Shown: positions 63,012 through 64,000 of the stretch, piece by piece | How the letters are laid out: each line of letters begins with the position of its first letter | How positions within the stretch are numbered: position 1 is the stretch's first letter | DNA from: Nocardiopsis ansamitocini | GTDB taxonomy: Bacteria > Actinomycetota > Actinomycetes > Streptosporangiales > Streptosporangiaceae | Direction of reading: 5' to 3' | Length of the DNA stretch: 64,000 bases | NCBI RefSeq assembly: GCF_030268225.1 | Contig: NZ_BSQG01000004.1 | Coordinates: forward strand, 372,001-436,000 | The notes under the pieces: model-generated | Told to the model about the DNA's origin: nothing | Databases searched by the model: none | Seen by the model: the letters and a program-made list of their open reading frames with translations, nothing else | Translations under genes and position numbers: made by a program

Positions 63012-63998
63012 TCAGACCATGGCTGCGCTGTCGATGAGCTCCGCCACCGTTCTCCTCTCCCGCACGACGGACTCGATGATCGCGTCGAGGTCGGTGGTCG
63101 CCCCCCACCCGATGAGTGCGCGGGCCAGGCCGGTGTCGGGGGCCCGGTGCCCGGCCTCGACGTAGCCGGGGCCGCGCGCGATCTCGTGGTCGATGGTGAC
63201 CAGGTCGGAGGTGGAGCCGGTCACCGTGCGGACCCGTTGGGCCAGGTGCAGGATGCTGGTCTGCTCGGTGGCGCCGAGGTTGACCGCGCGTCCGTACGCG
63301 CCGGGTTGCTGGACCAGGCGCACCAAAGCGGGCACGACGTCGTGCACCGAACAGAAACAACGGCGTTGGGAACCGTCGCCGTGCACGGTCAGCGGGCGGC
63401 CCTGGAGGGCCTGCTCGACGAAGGTCGGCAGGACCATTCCGTAGCGGGCGCTCTGTCGCGGTCCGGCCACGTCGAAGAGTCGGACGCTGACCGTGGGCAG
63501 TCCGAACTCGTGGTGGTAGCGGGCGGTCAGGAACTCCGCCAGTCCCTTGGCCACGGCGGTGCACCAACGGCCCGTCCGGTCGGGGCCGAGAATGCGGTCG
63601 TCGCTCTCGCGCAGGGGCTCTCCCTGGCTGCGGCCGTAGACCTCGGCGGTGGAGGCCAGCAGCACGGAACAGTCGTGTTCCAGCGCCGCGGCGAGCACCC
63701 GTTCGGTACCGACCGTGTTGACCCGCAGCACCTGCAAGGGGGCGGGGGCGACCAGCAGCGCGCCCACGGGTGCGGCGAGGTGGTAGACGGTGTCGCAACC
63801 GGCGATCGCGCGGTCGAGCGAGTGCGGATCCAGCACCGAGCCCTGGACGACGTCGAGGCGCGGATCGCGCAGCGCCCGGTCGAGGTTGAGGGGGTTTCCG
63901 GTGGACAGGTCGTCCAGGATCACCACCTCACGGCCCAGATCGAGCAGGTGGTCCACCAGATGGGAACCGATGAAACCCGCTCCACCCGTCACCAGCAC
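63012..63998 (-). CDS. NAD-dependent epimerase/dehydratase-like protein (atypical active site; may extend beyond window)
   Basis: 328 residues from GTG 63998, with the true start possibly just outside the window as the frame continues. Extended SDR fold: LVTGGAGFIGSHL, DDLSTG, YHLAAPVGALLV, STAEVYG (Ser/Thr), then RWCTAVAK where YxxxK should stand: residue 147 is Thr (codon ACC) and Lys151 is kept. The substrate side (VRLFDVAGPRQSARYGMVLP; HGDGSQRRCFCSVHD) resembles UDP-sugar epimerases and decarboxylases. The Tyr loss suggests an inactive or altered enzyme. Confidence 0.8.
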   Translation of the reverse strand: MLVTGGAGFIGSHLVDHLLDLGREVVILDDLSTGNPLNLDRALRDPRLDVVQGSVLDPHSLDRAIAGCDTVYHLAAPVGALLVAPAPLQVLRVNTVGTERVLAAALEHDCSVLLASTAEVYGRSQGEPLRESDDRILGPDRTGRWCTAVAKGLAEFLTARYHHEFGLPTVSVRLFDVAGPRQSARYGMVLPTFVEQALQGRPLTVHGDGSQRRCFCSVHDVVPALVRLVQQPGAYGRAVNLGATEQTSILHLAQRVRTVTGSTSDLVTIDHEIARGPGYVEAGHRAPDTGLARALIGWGATTDLDAIIESVVRERRTVAELIDSAAMV

Positions 63999-64000
63999 CT

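Noticed and set aside
60863-63037. 724-codon plus-strand frame opposite the ABC-F gene
   Set aside because: Antisense to the two clear ATPase domains; no motif of its own.

Overview
This window is chromosomal DNA from a high-GC actinomycete. The codon use, the many GTG starts, the GGAGG-type ribosome sites, the two linked clpP genes beside a PopR/ClgR-like regulator, and the IdeR-, LacI- and ROK-type sites all fit. The gene repertoire recalls Streptomyces and Nocardiopsaceae; the exact genus is an inference. There are no rRNA or tRNA genes, no CRISPR array and no prophage.

Layout. 1-1.4 kb: a membrane protein with a kinase-like domain, cut by the left edge. 1.8-9.2 kb: a myo-inositol block (iolD, iolB, an aldolase-like gene, iolC on the minus strand; a GntR regulator and an aldehyde dehydrogenase on the plus strand) with a palindromic site between the divergent units. 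9.7-17.3 kb: housekeeping and orphan genes (6-phosphogluconate dehydrogenase, a secreted pyroglutamyl-peptidase-like protein lacking the catalytic Cys, a formaldehyde-dehydrogenase-like enzyme, small conserved proteins, an MFS carrier). 17.6-20.2 kb: a TetR-controlled hydrolase/SDR module with operators inside its promoter, followed by a decayed transposase. 20.8-23.2 kb: a flavin-type PPOX protein and a secreted zinc carboxypeptidase.

23.3-34.9 kb: a complete L-rhamnose system. It has an ABC importer (rhaT, rhaP, rhaQ, rhaS), mutarotase (rhaM), isomerase (rhaI), kinase (rhaB) and a fused aldolase/dehydrogenase (rhaEW). A divergent LacI repressor has candidate operators at three places. 35-41.7 kb: xylose isomerase and a ROK repressor, 4 kb apart, share a 25-bp operator-like sequence; between them lie a DUF5701 protein and a TetR-DHA2 drug-efflux pair. 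41.7-48.8 kb: a glycosidase relic, an extra MurE-type ligase, a globin, an ATP-grasp enzyme, an ArsB-type carrier and a phosphoesterase.

49-50.8 kb: a clpP pair with two adjacent 15-bp boxes matching the PopR site, converging on a PopR-like gene ending in Leu-Ala-Ala. 50.8-57.8 kb: a metal-homeostasis block. It holds a COG0523 metal GTPase and an MFS carrier, then a lipoprotein and a single-chain fused DppB-DppC permease. Each unit is preceded by a Fur/Zur-like box; an IdeR-boxed siderophore-interacting protein lies next door. The lack of an ATPase and the permease fusion make this the most unusual system in the window. 58-64 kb: a phosphotransferase, a two-component system, an ABC-F ATPase and a sugar-nucleotide epimerase-like protein.
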